From: Solea solea
Taxonomy: Eukaryota > Chordata > Actinopteri > Pleuronectiformes > Soleidae
Direction: 5' to 3'
Assembly (NCBI RefSeq): GCF_958295425.1
Contig: NC_081136.1
Coordinates: 18,909,890-18,973,889, forward strand
DNA: 64,000 bases
The notes below the pieces were generated by a model. That model was not told the origin of the DNA and ran no database searches. It saw nothing but the letters and a program-made list of their open reading frames with translations. The first letter of the stretch is position 1, and each line of letters begins with the position of its first letter. This document shows, piece after piece, positions 11,518-22,189 of this stretch. Made by a program: the position numbers and the translations under genes.

Positions 11518-11948
11518 TCAGGGCCGGCAGGCCGGCAGTTTGTTTTCCAGCGAGCGTACATTCGCCAGTGTGATGGTCGGGAGAGCTGGCCGATGAGGGC
11601 TAGCCGCTAGCCTAGCCCGGATACCTCCGCGCTTTCCCCTCTTCTGCTTCCTCATACACCGCTTGTGGCTCTTCCACTGTGGGCTGGTTGCAGTAGTGGG
11701 GGTCGGTGGCTGAGCAGGCCTCTGCAGCAGACCGCAGCCGAGTAGCTCTTCCGCGTCTGCTGGATTTATGTCCGTGAATGTGGTTCTGCTGATGGCGAGC
11801 AGAAACTCACGGGAGTATGTGCGCCTTGGGTTAGCTGGACGTAACGGAGACAAACATATGCACGTAGGTGCACAACACAAAAAACATAAAAACACCGATC
11901 TGACGGGAGAGAGAGGAGCCGCTGCATGTCCATGCGCCGCCATGTTGG
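11518..11948 (-). pseudogene. 5' part of a LINE ORF2 (basic leader plus start of endonuclease)
   Basis: A minus-strand frame contains the basic segment KRCMRKQKRGKRGGIRARLA followed by LANVRSLENKL, the start of an APE-type endonuclease in one fish LINE subgroup. It is cut off at about 11518, where the LTR-like block begins. The same start motif (FANAQSLANKIDEL) opens the LINE at 25.3 kb, so these are related. Confidence 0.65.
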
Positions 11949-12410
11949 TTAACATCAGAACGATCTACAACTCAGTGATACTCTCTATCCTGCTATACGG
12001 CTCGGAAACATGGCCCTTACACAAGTCTCTGGCCACAAGACTAGATGGTTTTGATAGCAGGGCTCTCAGAACCATCGAGAACATCAGGTGGCCCCAGCTG
12101 GTTTCCAACGAAGCGCTTAGAGCCCGCACGCGCCAGCCCAGAGCATCTTGTCTGCTGCGTGGCCGCTGGCTCGGTCATGCTGGCTCGGTCATGCTGGCTC
12201 GGTCATGTTCTTCCCCTTGACCATCCGACGAGAGCCATTTTCCAATTTGACCCGAGGGCTGCAGGCTGGAGATGACCACAAGGCAAGCCACGCAAGAGCA
12301 GCTGGCTCAAGACCGACAGCGCTGGAAACAGCTTGTTTACCTGGTTGGCTCAACGCACAGGGACGGGATGCCCCCCCCCCCCCCCTGCAAGAAATCTAAA
12401 GAAGAAAAAA
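11949..12410 (+). pseudogene. LINE ORF2 C-terminus
   Basis: The frame reads ILLYGSETWPLHKSLATRLD, then a conserved ALRTIENIRWPQLVSNEALR stretch, then LPLDHPTRAIFQFDPRAAGW, the C-terminal region of a LINE ORF2. It breaks at three tandem 14-base units (12166-12207) that shift the frame. A poly-C run (about 12371-12386) and an AAAGAAGAAAAAAG tail follow. It abuts the minus-strand LINE start head-on at about 11948. Confidence 0.6.
12166..12207 (+). repeat. Three tandem 14-bp units in a LINE ORF
   Basis: The unit CTGGCTCGGTCATG occurs three times exactly, at 12166, 12180 and 12194. Two extra units add 28 bases, which is not a multiple of three, so the duplication contributes to loss of the reading frame. 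Confidence 0.9.
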
Positions 12411-12422
12411 GAGTCTAATGAC

Positions 12423-14000
12423 TTAAACCAGGTTGGTCAAGGTTGGGTGGGGATTATTGAAAAAAAAGTAATTGATTTTTGGTAAGATCATCATTTTTAT
12501 ATTGGCAACTCTTCGCATAATGGATATAGGTAAAGAGTTCCATCGAAGGAGGTCATCCTCTATTGATTTGAGTAGTGGAGTATGGTTTAATTTAGCTAGA
12601 TCTGACAGCCTGGAGGAAACATTTATTTCCAGATATCTAATGTTTCCTGATTTGAGAGGACTGGATGGTGATGATTTGAAGTCATAGTTGATTGGTAGGA
12701 TAATCAATTTTGTCCAATTTATTGAGTAATCTGATATTGCTGAAAATGTATTAATAAGTGTAATAGGTTTAGAAAGAGAGCTTTGTAAGTTTTGATGGAA
12801 AAGTAATATGTCATCAGCAAAGGGGCTAATATAGTGATGCAGTTTGAATACCTTTAATATTTTTGTTTGCACGAATTGCAGCTGCAAGTGGTTCAATAAA
12901 GATGGCAAACAGTGACGGATAGAGTGGCCAACCTTTTCTGACGTGAGGGTGAAACTTGGAGAAGTTTGATCATTTGTCCTATCAGAGGCACTGGGTGAAC
13001 TGTATAAAATTTTGATCCAGGAAATGAAGTTTTCCAATTGTTTGCATTGTATCAAGAAGGAATCTCCAGTTTACTCCATCAAATGCTTTTTCAGCATCTA
13101 GTGAAACCACTGCTGCTTTAAGTTAATTGATTGCACAGTAGTCTATTATTTTTACTAATCTGCGTGTATTATTAGTTGAATGTCGATCCTTAATGAATCC
13201 TGTCTGGTCTGGGTGAATTATGAAGGGGTTTATTTTTTTCAATCTCCTTGCTATTGCTTTGCAGAGGATTTTGAGATCTGTGTTTCTGAGTGAGATTGGG
13301 CTTGATTGGAGTGTGGGGTCTTTCTCAGGTTTGAGGTGGAGACAGATATGTGCTGTGTTTATGTGTGGGGGAAGAATGCCCCTTTCCTAAAAATGTTATT
13401 TATTTCTTCAGGTGCATGGGCTAATGTAGTCTTTAACGGAGTGAATAGTTCATTTTTCTTTATTTAATTTAAGTTGGTTAGCTAGGTATCTACTAGATTT
13501 ATTGCTATGTTCAAAATGTTCCAAGCGTAATCTCTCCAGTTGAAACTCACCTTGGGATGCAGGATTAGCAGTCTCTAATGTTTTTAATTTAAGTTCTAGT
13601 TCTGATTCCAGTAAATTATCTTTCCTCGTTTTAAATGAGGAAAAGGAGATTATTCTTCCCCTCATTACTGCTTTTGTGGTCTCCCAGAGGACACCTTGTG
13701 ATCTTCCTTGCAGCTCATTAGTTATTATTTTTCACAATTTTTCAAAGTATTTGATGAAATTTGGATCATCTAGTAATGATGTATTGAATCTGTAATTTCT
13801 GATTGGTGGTGGGATGGCCTTATTAGTTATATTTAGTGAAACTAGTGCATGGTCACTAATGGTGATAGGGTGAATCTGAGTGTCTGAGATGTCTGATAGA
13901 AATTAGCTGTTGGTCCGAAATAAGTCAATTTGGGAATAGAAGTTGTGTACAGGTGAGAAGAAGGTGTATTCTTTGTCGGCTGGATGACAGGGGCGCTAAG
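12423..14000 (-). pseudogene. L1-type LINE ORF2 fragment
   Basis: Reading from 14000 to 12423, the pieces are an endonuclease-end region (ISDHALVSLNITNKAIPPP, about 13880-13800), MRGRIISFSSFKTRK (13665) with YLANQLK (about 13480), and then the RT block. The RT block has NFISWIKILYSSPSAS, the FADDILLFHQN catalytic motif (about 12815), NWTKLIILPINYDF and RYLEINVSSRLSDLAKLNHT, ending near 12425. This is the layout of fish L1 ORF2. Frameshifts lie at about 12950 and between 13060 and 13450. The 5' end and C-terminus are missing. Confidence 0.8.
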
Positions 14001-14004
14001 CATG

Positions 14005-15763
14005 ACAAAGACGATAATCACTCATGTATTGTTTAAGTGTTACTCTGCTTGAGTACAATTGATATAAATTACAGTTCTGTTATTTAAACCAAACCAGTGT
14101 CACTTTTGTTGTTTTGTTTTTTACATTAGAGGGCAGTAAAATCACAAAAGTGGCCAAATATCCATTTGCACTTTCATATTCAAAGTGAGGCACTGAGTGC
14201 AGTGATAATGAAGTTCTATTAAACAAGTAAGCCAGTTTAATGACTGTGGTTTAAATAAATGTGCACTAAATGAGCAATTTTCAACTCCAAAATTAAACCA
14301 AATAACTTAAGATAAATACTTTTTTACATATGTAAATATACCTAGATTTCTTTTATATCTTTAAACATGTTTTTTTTCCTCCACACACTATTGAGGGCAG
14401 CCACTTAAGGCACTTTTCCATGATACAGTTCTAGCACTACTCTGCTCTACTCTAGTTTGGTATCAGGCTGTTGTTTTCCATTACTTTACTTTATTCTAAT
14501 ATCACATTTATATTCTTTTTATTGCTGCATAGGTTATCTTTTTTTTTATATATACACACACCCATTAGTAATTATCAGAATAATCTGTGATAATTTGGTA
14601 ACTGAGCAATAATCAAATAAACTGTTACAGACCTAATCGCATGAGCGCCTTCAAAAAGAAAACAAAAAAAACTTGCCAGTTTTCTAGACTACCGCTTATT
14701 TCAATGTCAAGTTAATGGAGTGGGCGCTGGGCAATGGATGTTTCACCCAGGGCGTAAATCTAGCCAGGACCGCCTCTGGCCTGCCCTGTCCTCCCTACCC
14801 CCACTTCCACAGCCTCACACACGCAACATAAAAGTTATTTTCTCCCTCCACCATTGACTTTTCTCTTCATGTGAGTGAGCACAGCCATATCGACATCCAC
14901 TGTAGTAACACACACACGCGAATGCTACCAAATAAAACAGTAGTTGTACAACATGACAGGGCCAAGCGACGCCCGCTTTCTCTCTCACACACTGAGCTGG
15001 TCTCGCAGCTGTTTTTTCATTCCAACTAAAGTCTGAACTTAAATTCACTACGTTTTGCTGCTTTTTTTCCAAGGACACTGATATGTGTCATCACTCACAC
15101 GCAAAAATTTTAAATCAAGTCTTCTTGATCAATCAATCACCAGTAATGTTTGCATGACAACTTTGAAACCAAGTATTGCTGCCTTTGTCATGTGACCAGA
15201 GAGCAGCCACAAAAAATGCATGATCTGCCAGTGCTTACTACTTTATTTTCGAGATAGACTGTTGATAAAAATCATGAAAAAATATGCAGTGCATACAGAA
15301 TCATGGCTGGTGGTGGTGTTACTAATATGTGTTATGATACATTCTTGCATGTTGCAGTAAAAGTATAATGTGCATGCAAATCCTAAAGGCATAGCAGATT
15401 GAGAAGGTCTGGTTCAAAAAAGACAGATATATAAAATAAATGAAGGGGAGAAAAAGCTCATACTGCATGTGCATATAAATATTATCTGAGTGATCAGTGA
15501 GCGATGGATAGAGGAAAAAACTAATTACACAATAGATATGGGAGGGAAAGAGACAGAAGAGGCATGGAGAGATTGATGTATTATGTCCAGTCTGTTGCTG
15601 CAGTAGCAATTAGATAATAGGCCTAGATCAGCAGTACGCAGTCAGCTCAACACCATTAGAGATTAGCCTGAGAAAGCTATTTTACTGACTGCTTGATGTA
15701 GATCTGTTTTTTTTCCTGATCATGGCTTTTATCTGTACACCAGTACATTATAAACCTATAGAT
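14005..15763. other. No gene; AT-rich with a possible hAT-like MITE scrap
   Basis: Nothing codes convincingly. Around 14408-14500 the sequence TTTCCATGATACAG followed by GCTCTACTCTAGTTTGGTA resembles degraded fish hAT-derived MITEs. An 87-codon minus-strand frame at 14815-15078 and a 95-codon one at 15322-15609 match nothing I recognise. Confidence 0.35.
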
Positions 15764-16195
15764 CAGACCTGGGCATTTTATGGCCCGTGGGCCACATACA
15801 GCCCTTTGGGCATCTCTGTCCGGCCCGCGGTATGTCAGTCATAAACACAGATGTATGTACAAGTATTTATGCTGCACAGGCAATACAACTGTGTTGCTTT
15901 TATTTTGAAAAGCCTGACATATGGACACACGTATATGCGTCTGTCTGCACAGCAACAGGTGACGGTAACCAATTACCCCTGGCCCCCTAAAAATGTCGGC
16001 TCACAAATGTCGCATTTTCAACAAGACATGGATTGCTAAATATTTCTTTACAGAAGTCAGAGGTAAAGCCATGTGCTTAGTTTGTGGTACACAAGTTGCT
16101 GTGATTAAGGATAACAATCTGAATCACCACTACGTGACCAAACACGAAGAAAAATACAAGAACTTATCTGATGAAGAGCGTGCAAAAGAGTCAGA
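15764..16195 (+). pseudogene. Truncated hAT element: 5' end and BED-type transposase start
   Basis: The block begins with a hAT-like terminus, CAGACCTGGGC (15764). At 15993 an open frame starts MSAHKCRIFNKTWIAKYFFT and continues through CLVCGTQVAVIKDNNLNHHY to KHEEKY, a BED-type finger with C-x2-C and two histidines. BED fingers bind DNA in hAT transposases. At about 16196 the frame runs, without a stop, into the N-terminal part of gene 1 of the two-gene element. The downstream hAT domains are absent. The join may be a deletion or insertion boundary. Confidence 0.65.
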
Positions 16196-16978
16196 GGCAG
16201 CCTATATCAAAGACAACGTTAAGAACGACGTCCATGGTATGTTTCATGTTATCTTGCATGATATAATTCAACACAAAGTTGCATCACTCTTACTGCGTAT
16301 GCAAACAAATTTGCATGTGTCTAAAACAACAACTCAGGAAATAATAAATGAGCTTTGTAGTATTAGCTCAGTTGTAGAAGAGTGCACACCAAAATAATTG
16401 AAAGTGTACTGATCAAGCATAATTGTACAGTAAACAGTGCAGTCACTGCTGCCATAACAGAAATAGTTAAAAAATTAAACCCCCTAAGTTTCTCGTCGAA
16501 AGACGGGCCTTTTACCTCTGAATACAAAAGAGCAACTTTTTACAAGAAAAACTTTAAAGTGATTGAGCCAATTGAATATGTTTTAGATGCATCTTGAAGA
16601 TGGAAATTTGTTTATATTCCAGTTTTTAAAGTCCTGACAGAGCTGTTAAATCGTATTGAAGTGTTAGATAAAGTCTTGGACACAGGACAGGACAGTACGG
16701 TCTATATTACAAAGACAATATTTTGCTCTCGTCAGAAGATCTTAGCAATGATGTGAAGTACTTGAGCAGCAAGGATTGTATGTTCAGAAATTGGGAACAA
16801 CTGTTAGAGGTACTGGGCTGTATGTGTCTGCAGACAACTTAGGGGCCCACTCACTTGCTGGGTTTCATGAGAGTTTTAATGTCGACAAATTTTGCCGGTT
16901 TTGTTTAGCTAGTCAGCAAGATATTGACATTCAAGAGGTAAAGGAGAGAGTATTTCCACTCTGGACAGTTGAATCTCA

Positions 16979-17396
16979 GAGACTGTCCTCCAATAAAACG
17001 TGCATATAGGTCGTATGCAGGAATTACGACCTATGTTTACGTTTTCAAAAAATGCGCCCCTAGCGGTTGTATACATAACAGCAACCACTTCCGCCTTAGA
17101 CGCCGTATCTATTGGCTTCGCCGATGTCAGCACCGGCAGTCGGCTCAGTAGCGAGAGCGCTGCGCCGGAACACGGTCGACAATGGTTCGGTCCCTAACTA
17201 TACCACCTTTTTAATTTTTTTTTTTTTTTTACTACCTAACCCTGTCTTTTTGCCCTAACCCTACCCTCAGTAACATCTGTGCATATTCGAGTTGGAAAAT
17301 ACTACCTTTACGTCGCATTCAGGGGTTTGAAAAAACGACCACAGTCACGTTTTCAGAAAACGACCTATATGTACGTTTCAGTTGGAGGACAGGTTG
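16979..17396 (+). mobile_element. 418-bp MITE with 8-bp TSD and tRNA-like core, copy 1
   Basis: Terminal inverted repeats are GAGACTGTCCTCCAA at the left and, on the other strand, AACCTGTCCTCCAA at the right. The 8-base duplication GAATCTCA flanks it (16971-16978 and 17397-17404). The interior contains GGCTCAGTAGCGAGAGC (about 17142) and GGTTCGGTCCC (17184), spaced like pol III A and B boxes, followed by a T-run (about 17213-17231). A second copy lies inverted at 41598-42869. TIR plus 8-bp TSD indicates a DNA transposon, possibly hAT-like; the tRNA-like core is unusual. Confidence 0.85.
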
Positions 17397-17701
17397 GAAT
17401 CTCACAAACAGGATCTTCTGGAATTAAACAGTAATCAGTTAGTTTCCGTGAATGGAGTAAAGAGTGACTGTGTTCTCGGATCTCAGATTACAGGTGCCTA
17501 TTAAAAGAGGTGTTTCCTGATTTCCACCTCCTGCCCAAGCACCACTTCTTGGAACATTATCCCGAACTGATTCGGAGATTTGGTCCCCTGGTTGATTTCT
17601 GGACCATTAGATTTTAAGCTAAGCACAGCTTCTTTAAAAGGGTGGTGCATGATTCTCACAATTTTAGAAACATCTTGCTCACTCTATCAACAAAACACCA
17701 G

Positions 17702-18297
17702 GGCCGTTTCTCAATATCCATACTTGTGCGTACTTGTGCGTACTTGCGTACTCCCAATTCTCAAGTAAGCGAACAATGAGGACGGTTCTCAATATTATAA
17801 TAATATACAAACAAAAAAGTTTGTATATTATTAATGGTTTTTTTATTTTAACTTTGAATGTTTGATTTATATTAAAGTGGCACGGTCATTGTATCTGTAT
17901 TTAAAAATAATATGTAAATATTAGATATGTAGAGTAGTATATATTTGTACAAGTCATATATATATATATACTACTCTACATTGCTGTAATATATCTATGT
18001 TCCACATTGTATTATTTGTACTGTATATAATCATAGAAATAAATTAGTAAATGAAGTTAAATATTTAAAATGTGAAAATAATAACAATATATATGCATTT
18101 ATTAAAAGTATTTTATATGTTCATTTATCAACACCGTAGGTGGCGGTAATGAGGCTGCAGCACACAATACATACATACTTGCATACTTGAGTACTGAGAA
18201 ACAACCACATACTTGTGTACTCCCGTACTTTTCAAGTATATACTCCCAGCGTATTTCTCAAGTATATACTTCCCAACTTGGGTATTGAGAAACGGCT
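17702..18297. mobile_element. 596-bp MITE with 3-bp TSD (PIF/Harbinger-like)
   Basis: The ends are GGCCGTTTCTCAATA and its near-complement TATTGAGAAACGGCT, flanked by CAG at 17699-17701 and 18298-18300. Deleting element plus one CAG rejoins LSTKHQ to LTLAYHLDLP in frame. Near each end are variants of TACTTGTGCGTACTTG. A 3-bp TSD suits PIF/Harbinger, but the family assignment is inferred. No transposase is present. Confidence 0.8.
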
Positions 18298-19384
18298 CAG
18301 CTTACTTTAGCTTACCACCTAGACTTGCCAAGTCTTTTCAGACCTGATCTGGAAGTTGGACACACTGCAGTTGTTTCACCTGATGCACTCGAGCACTCCA
18401 TGAGGCAGGCTGTAGAGCTGAAATATGGAAACATAAGTCTTGTGTCTCTTGCAACCCATGCCTGCCTTTATGGCATCAAGTATTCAGAGGGTATGTTTCT
18501 GTCTGTGGGGCACACCAGTGGCCTTCCTGACTTTGGGAAGCTGGTTGAAATTGTAGTTGTGTCCAGCAAAGTGTCTTTCATCATAGAACCATATCATGCA
18601 TGGTACATGGAGCACCTGCGGAGTTATGAGTTGATGAAAAAACAGTCTTCTGAACTGGTGATTGTGTAATTACACGAGCTAAATGGATATCAACCCCTGT
18701 ATCCATACACAAAAGCAGGCAAACTGATGGTGACACCAAAAGTTTTTTTTTCTTCATTAAGGTGTATTTGAGCTGTTATTTTACTTTAAATGGTGTGTTC
18801 CTCTCCTTCCTCTGAAAAACATATGCAGTATGTCCATAAATGTAAAAACAAGAATAAAGAATAAAATGTACATGAATGTTCATGTTTATTAATGTTTCTT
18901 TATTGTTCATTTTGTCTTTATTACATTATTTTTTTCTCCATCTCCAGAGAAGTCCTGAGAGTTTCTCAGTCACATGAAGATGCTGTTGGGTGTGATCATT
19001 TCACCACAGGACATCAGAAAGCTCCGCTTGGACCCAAGGCACTTGTTGAAAAACACCCTTGCCTTACAGAACCTGGCTCCCCATCTGGATGGTATGGATG
19101 GAAACACAGCATAAAGTTCAAGATGGGCAAATACAGACTGAAATTGAAAGGTGTGGGCTGCCGAGTACTGGAGGTTAATTCTGATTAAAGAGGTGCTGGG
19201 GACACGCGAGGGAAGAGAAACAAAGTAAAGAAACCTTGGATGATCTGAAACAAATTTTCTTCCAGATCTCCCACAGGGAAGAGACAGCAGAAGTCTTGAA
19301 GAAGCTAGAGAAAAGATGGTCCAGGAGATGATTAAAACAACCCCAAACCTGGCCTACATCGATGATGCAATGAACGCCGCATAT

Positions 19385-22088
19385 TCAATTATATTTATTT
19401 GTATAGCGGTCATCATCATCATCATCATCCTCCGCTTATCCGGGGCCGGGTCGCGGGGGCAGCAGTTTCAGCAAGGGACCCCAAACTTCCTTTTCCTGAG
19501 CCGCATTGACCAGCTCCGGCTGAGGGATCCCGAGGCGTTCTCAGGCCAGAGTGGAGATGTAATCTCGCCACCTTGTCCTAGGTCTACCCCGAGGCCTCCT
19601 CCCAGCCTGACGTGCCTGATACACCTCCCTTGGGAGGCGCCCAGGAGGCATCCTCACCAGATGCCTGAACCACCTCAACTGGCTCCTTTCAACGTGAAGG
19701 AGCAGCGGTTCTACTCAGAGCTCCCCCCGGATGACCGAGCTTCTCACCCTATCTCTAAGGGAAAAGCCAGCCACTCTCCTGAGGAATCCCATTTCGGCCG
19801 CTTGTACCCACGATCTCGTTCTTTCGGTCATGACCCAACCTTCATGACCATAGGGGAGGATAGGAACAAAGATTGACCGGTAGATCGAGAGCTTTGCCTT
19901 CCGGCCCATCTCCCGCTCCCTCGTCCCCTCACTCGTGAACAAGACCCCGAGATACTTGAACTCCTTCACCTGGGGCAAGGAGTCATTCCCTACCCGGAGA
20001 AGGCAATCCACCGGTTTCCTGCTAAGAGCCATGGCCTCAGACTTAGAGGTGCTGATCCTCATCCCGACCGCTTCACACTCGGCCACGAACCGATCCAGTG
20101 AGCGCTGAAGGTCGCAGGCCGACGAAGCCATGAGGACCACATCATCTGCAAAAAGCAGCGACGTGATCTCAAGCCCGCCAAACCACAACCCTCCTCCCCC
20201 ACGACTACGCCTCGATATCCTATCCATGAAAATCACAAACAGGATTGGTGATAAAGCACAGCCCTGGCGAAGGCCAACACCCACAGGAAACAGGCCTGAT
20301 TTAGTGCCGAGAACCCTGACACAGCTCATACTTTGGGCGTATAGGGATTGGATGGCCCTAAGTAGTGCCCCCCTCACCCCATACTCCCGCAGCACCTCCC
20401 ACAGTATCTCCCTGGGAACCCGATCATACGCCTTCTCCAGGTCCACAAAACACATGTAGACCTAATGGGCGTACTCCCAGGCCCCCTCCAGGATCCCTGC
20501 AAGAGTAAAGAGCTGGTCCGTTGTCCCACGACCAGGACGTAATCCGCATTGTTCCTCTTGAATCCGAGGTTCGACTACCGGTCGAACCCTCCTTTCCAGT
20601 ACCTTGGAGTAAACCTTACCAGGGAGGCTGAGAAGTGTGATGCCCCGGTAATTGACACACACTCTCAGGTTCCCCTTTTTGACAAGGGGGGCCACCACCC
20701 CAGTTTGCCACTCCTTCGGCACTGACCCCGACCTCCATGCAATGTTGAAGAGACGTGTCATCCAAGACAGCCCCTCCACACACAGAGCCTTCAGCATTTC
20801 TGGGCGGATCTCATCAACCCCTGGGGCCTTGCCACTGCGGAGTTGTTTAACCACCTCAGTGACCTCCCTCAGGGAGATTGACGATGATCCCCCATCAGCT
20901 TCCCTCTCTGCCTCCACCACAGAGGGTGCAGATGTCGGATTCAGGAGTTCTTCAAAGTGTTCCTTCCACCGTCCGGTTACCTCCTCAGTCAAGGTCAACA
21001 GTGTCCCATCCTTACTGTACACAGCTTGGATGGTCCCCCGCTTTCCCCTCCTGAGGCCCCGAATGGTTTTCCAGAAACACCTTGGTGCCGACCGATAGTC
21101 CTTCTCCATGTCCTCTCCGAACTTCTCCCATACCCGCTGCTTTGCGTCTGCCACAGCAGAGGCTGCCGCCCTTCGGGCCCGTCGATACCTTGCAACTGCC
21201 TCAGGAGTCCTCCGGGATAACATATCCCGGAAACACTCCTTCTTCAGTCGGACAGCTTCCCTGACCACCGGTGTCCACCACGATGTTCGAGGGTTACCAC
21301 CCCTTGAGGCACCTAAAGCCCTGGAGCCACAGCTCTCCACTACAGCTTTCACAATAGAGTCTTTGAACACTGCCCATTCAGGTTCAATGTCCCCAGCCTC
21401 CACAGGGATACAGGAAAAGCTCCACCGGAGGTGAGAGTTGAAGGCCTCTCGGACAAGGGCATCCTCCAGACGTTCCCAGTTCATCCACACTACACGTTTG
21501 GGTTTACCAGGTCTATCCAGAGTCCTCCCCCATCCTCTGACCCAACTCAACACCAGATGGTGATCAGTTGACAGCTCTGCCCCTCTCTTCACCCGAGTGT
21601 CCAGAACATGCGGCCTCAGATCAGATGAAACGATCACAAAATCGATCATCGACCTTCGGCCAAGGACACTCTGGTACCAAGTACACTTATGAGCATCCTT
21701 ATGCTCGAACATGGTGTTTGTTATGGATAGTCCATGACTTGCACAGAAATCCAACAACAAACGACCACTCTGATTTAGATCAGGTAGGCCGTTCTTCCCA
21801 ATCACGCCTCTCCAGGTTTCCCCATCGCTGCCCACGTGCGCTTTGAAATCTCCCAGCAGAACTATGGAGTCCCCCGACGGAGCCCCTTGCAGGACTCCAT
21901 CTAGGGCCTCCAAGAAGGCCGGATACTCCGAGCTGCTGTTCGGTGCATAAGCACAAACAGCAGTCAGGGCTTTCCCCCCCGCAACCCTAAGGCGCAGGGA
22001 GGCGACCCTCTCGTCCACCGGGGTAAACTCCAACACAGCGGCTTGTGAGTATTTTTTTGAGAAGGGGTTTAATAACTGCTATTTTAAA
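19385..22088 (-). mobile_element. L2-Rex3-L2 retroelement mosaic inserted in gene 2
   Basis: The inserted unit starts with an L2-type 3' end (TATTTATTTGTATAGCG, 19393-19409; compare 40850) and continues with a (CAT)n tail and a Rex3/RTE body to about 22048. It ends with about 37 bases of L2 RT sequence (GTTTAATAACTGCTATTTTA) that match 44117-44154. CATAT at 19380-19384 and 22089-22093 flanks the whole, and removing it restores MNAAYALRRHEI. The Rex3 therefore lies within L2 sequence that has lost about 3 kb, or the two RNAs were joined during reverse transcription. Confidence 0.75.
19715..22036 (-). pseudogene. Rex3: Rex3 (RTE-clade) endonuclease/reverse transcriptase, one internal stop
   Basis: The minus strand is open from 22036 to 19715 apart from a single TAG at about 20459-20461. 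The N-terminal endonuclease begins within domain ([37 protein letters not shown]). The RT has [23 protein letters not shown] sequence, [42 protein letters not shown] and the catalytic LLFADDVVLM (about 20140). The sequences GGTGATAAAGCACAGCCCTG (near 20249) and CACCACCCCAGTTTGCCA (near 20693) match, from memory, the two priming sites used in Rex3 surveys. The endonuclease start is missing (5' truncation near 22048), so the copy could not move by itself. Confidence 0.85.
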
Positions 22089-22189
22089 CATATGCACTGA
22101 GAAGACATGAGATCGTTGAAGAGGAGCCACCTGTGGCCAAACTGAGAGTCAGATGGCCTGCCCTTTTTACTGAAAGACAGGTAAAATGT

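Larger units (their letters stand above)
16196..18690 (+). pseudogene. Gene 1 (Tnp2-like transposase) of the two-gene element, copy A
   Basis: Segments in order: ASLLLRMQTNLHVSK (about 16282); FTSEYKRATFYKK and KVIEPIEYVLDAS (16515-16597); then a deletion that removes the YIDDFE/NPLG block. Next comes GLYVSADNLGAHSLAGF with FCRFC (16810-16915), WTVES interrupted by a MITE, then SHKQDLLELNSNQ (from 17401), and a second deletion. FHLLPKHHFLEHYPEL then leads into DFWTIRF-stop-AKHSFFKR (17500-17650). A 3-bp-TSD MITE follows, then LPSLFRPDLEVGHTAVVSP and MFLSVGHTSGLPDFGKLVEI, ending in VIV and TAA at 18667-18669. The glutamate that copy C has in MRFESKH is a TAA stop here (17615-17617). Both insertions are flanked by duplications and removing them restores the frame. 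A CACTA/EnSpm relationship is inferred. Confidence 0.7.

Noticed and set aside
17139..17195. Functional tRNA gene
   Set aside because: The boxes occur within a TIR/TSD-bounded MITE, both copies share them, and no acceptor stem was found.
20652..21434. Several plus-strand frames of 60-148 codons
   Set aside because: All are antisense to the Rex3 ORF.
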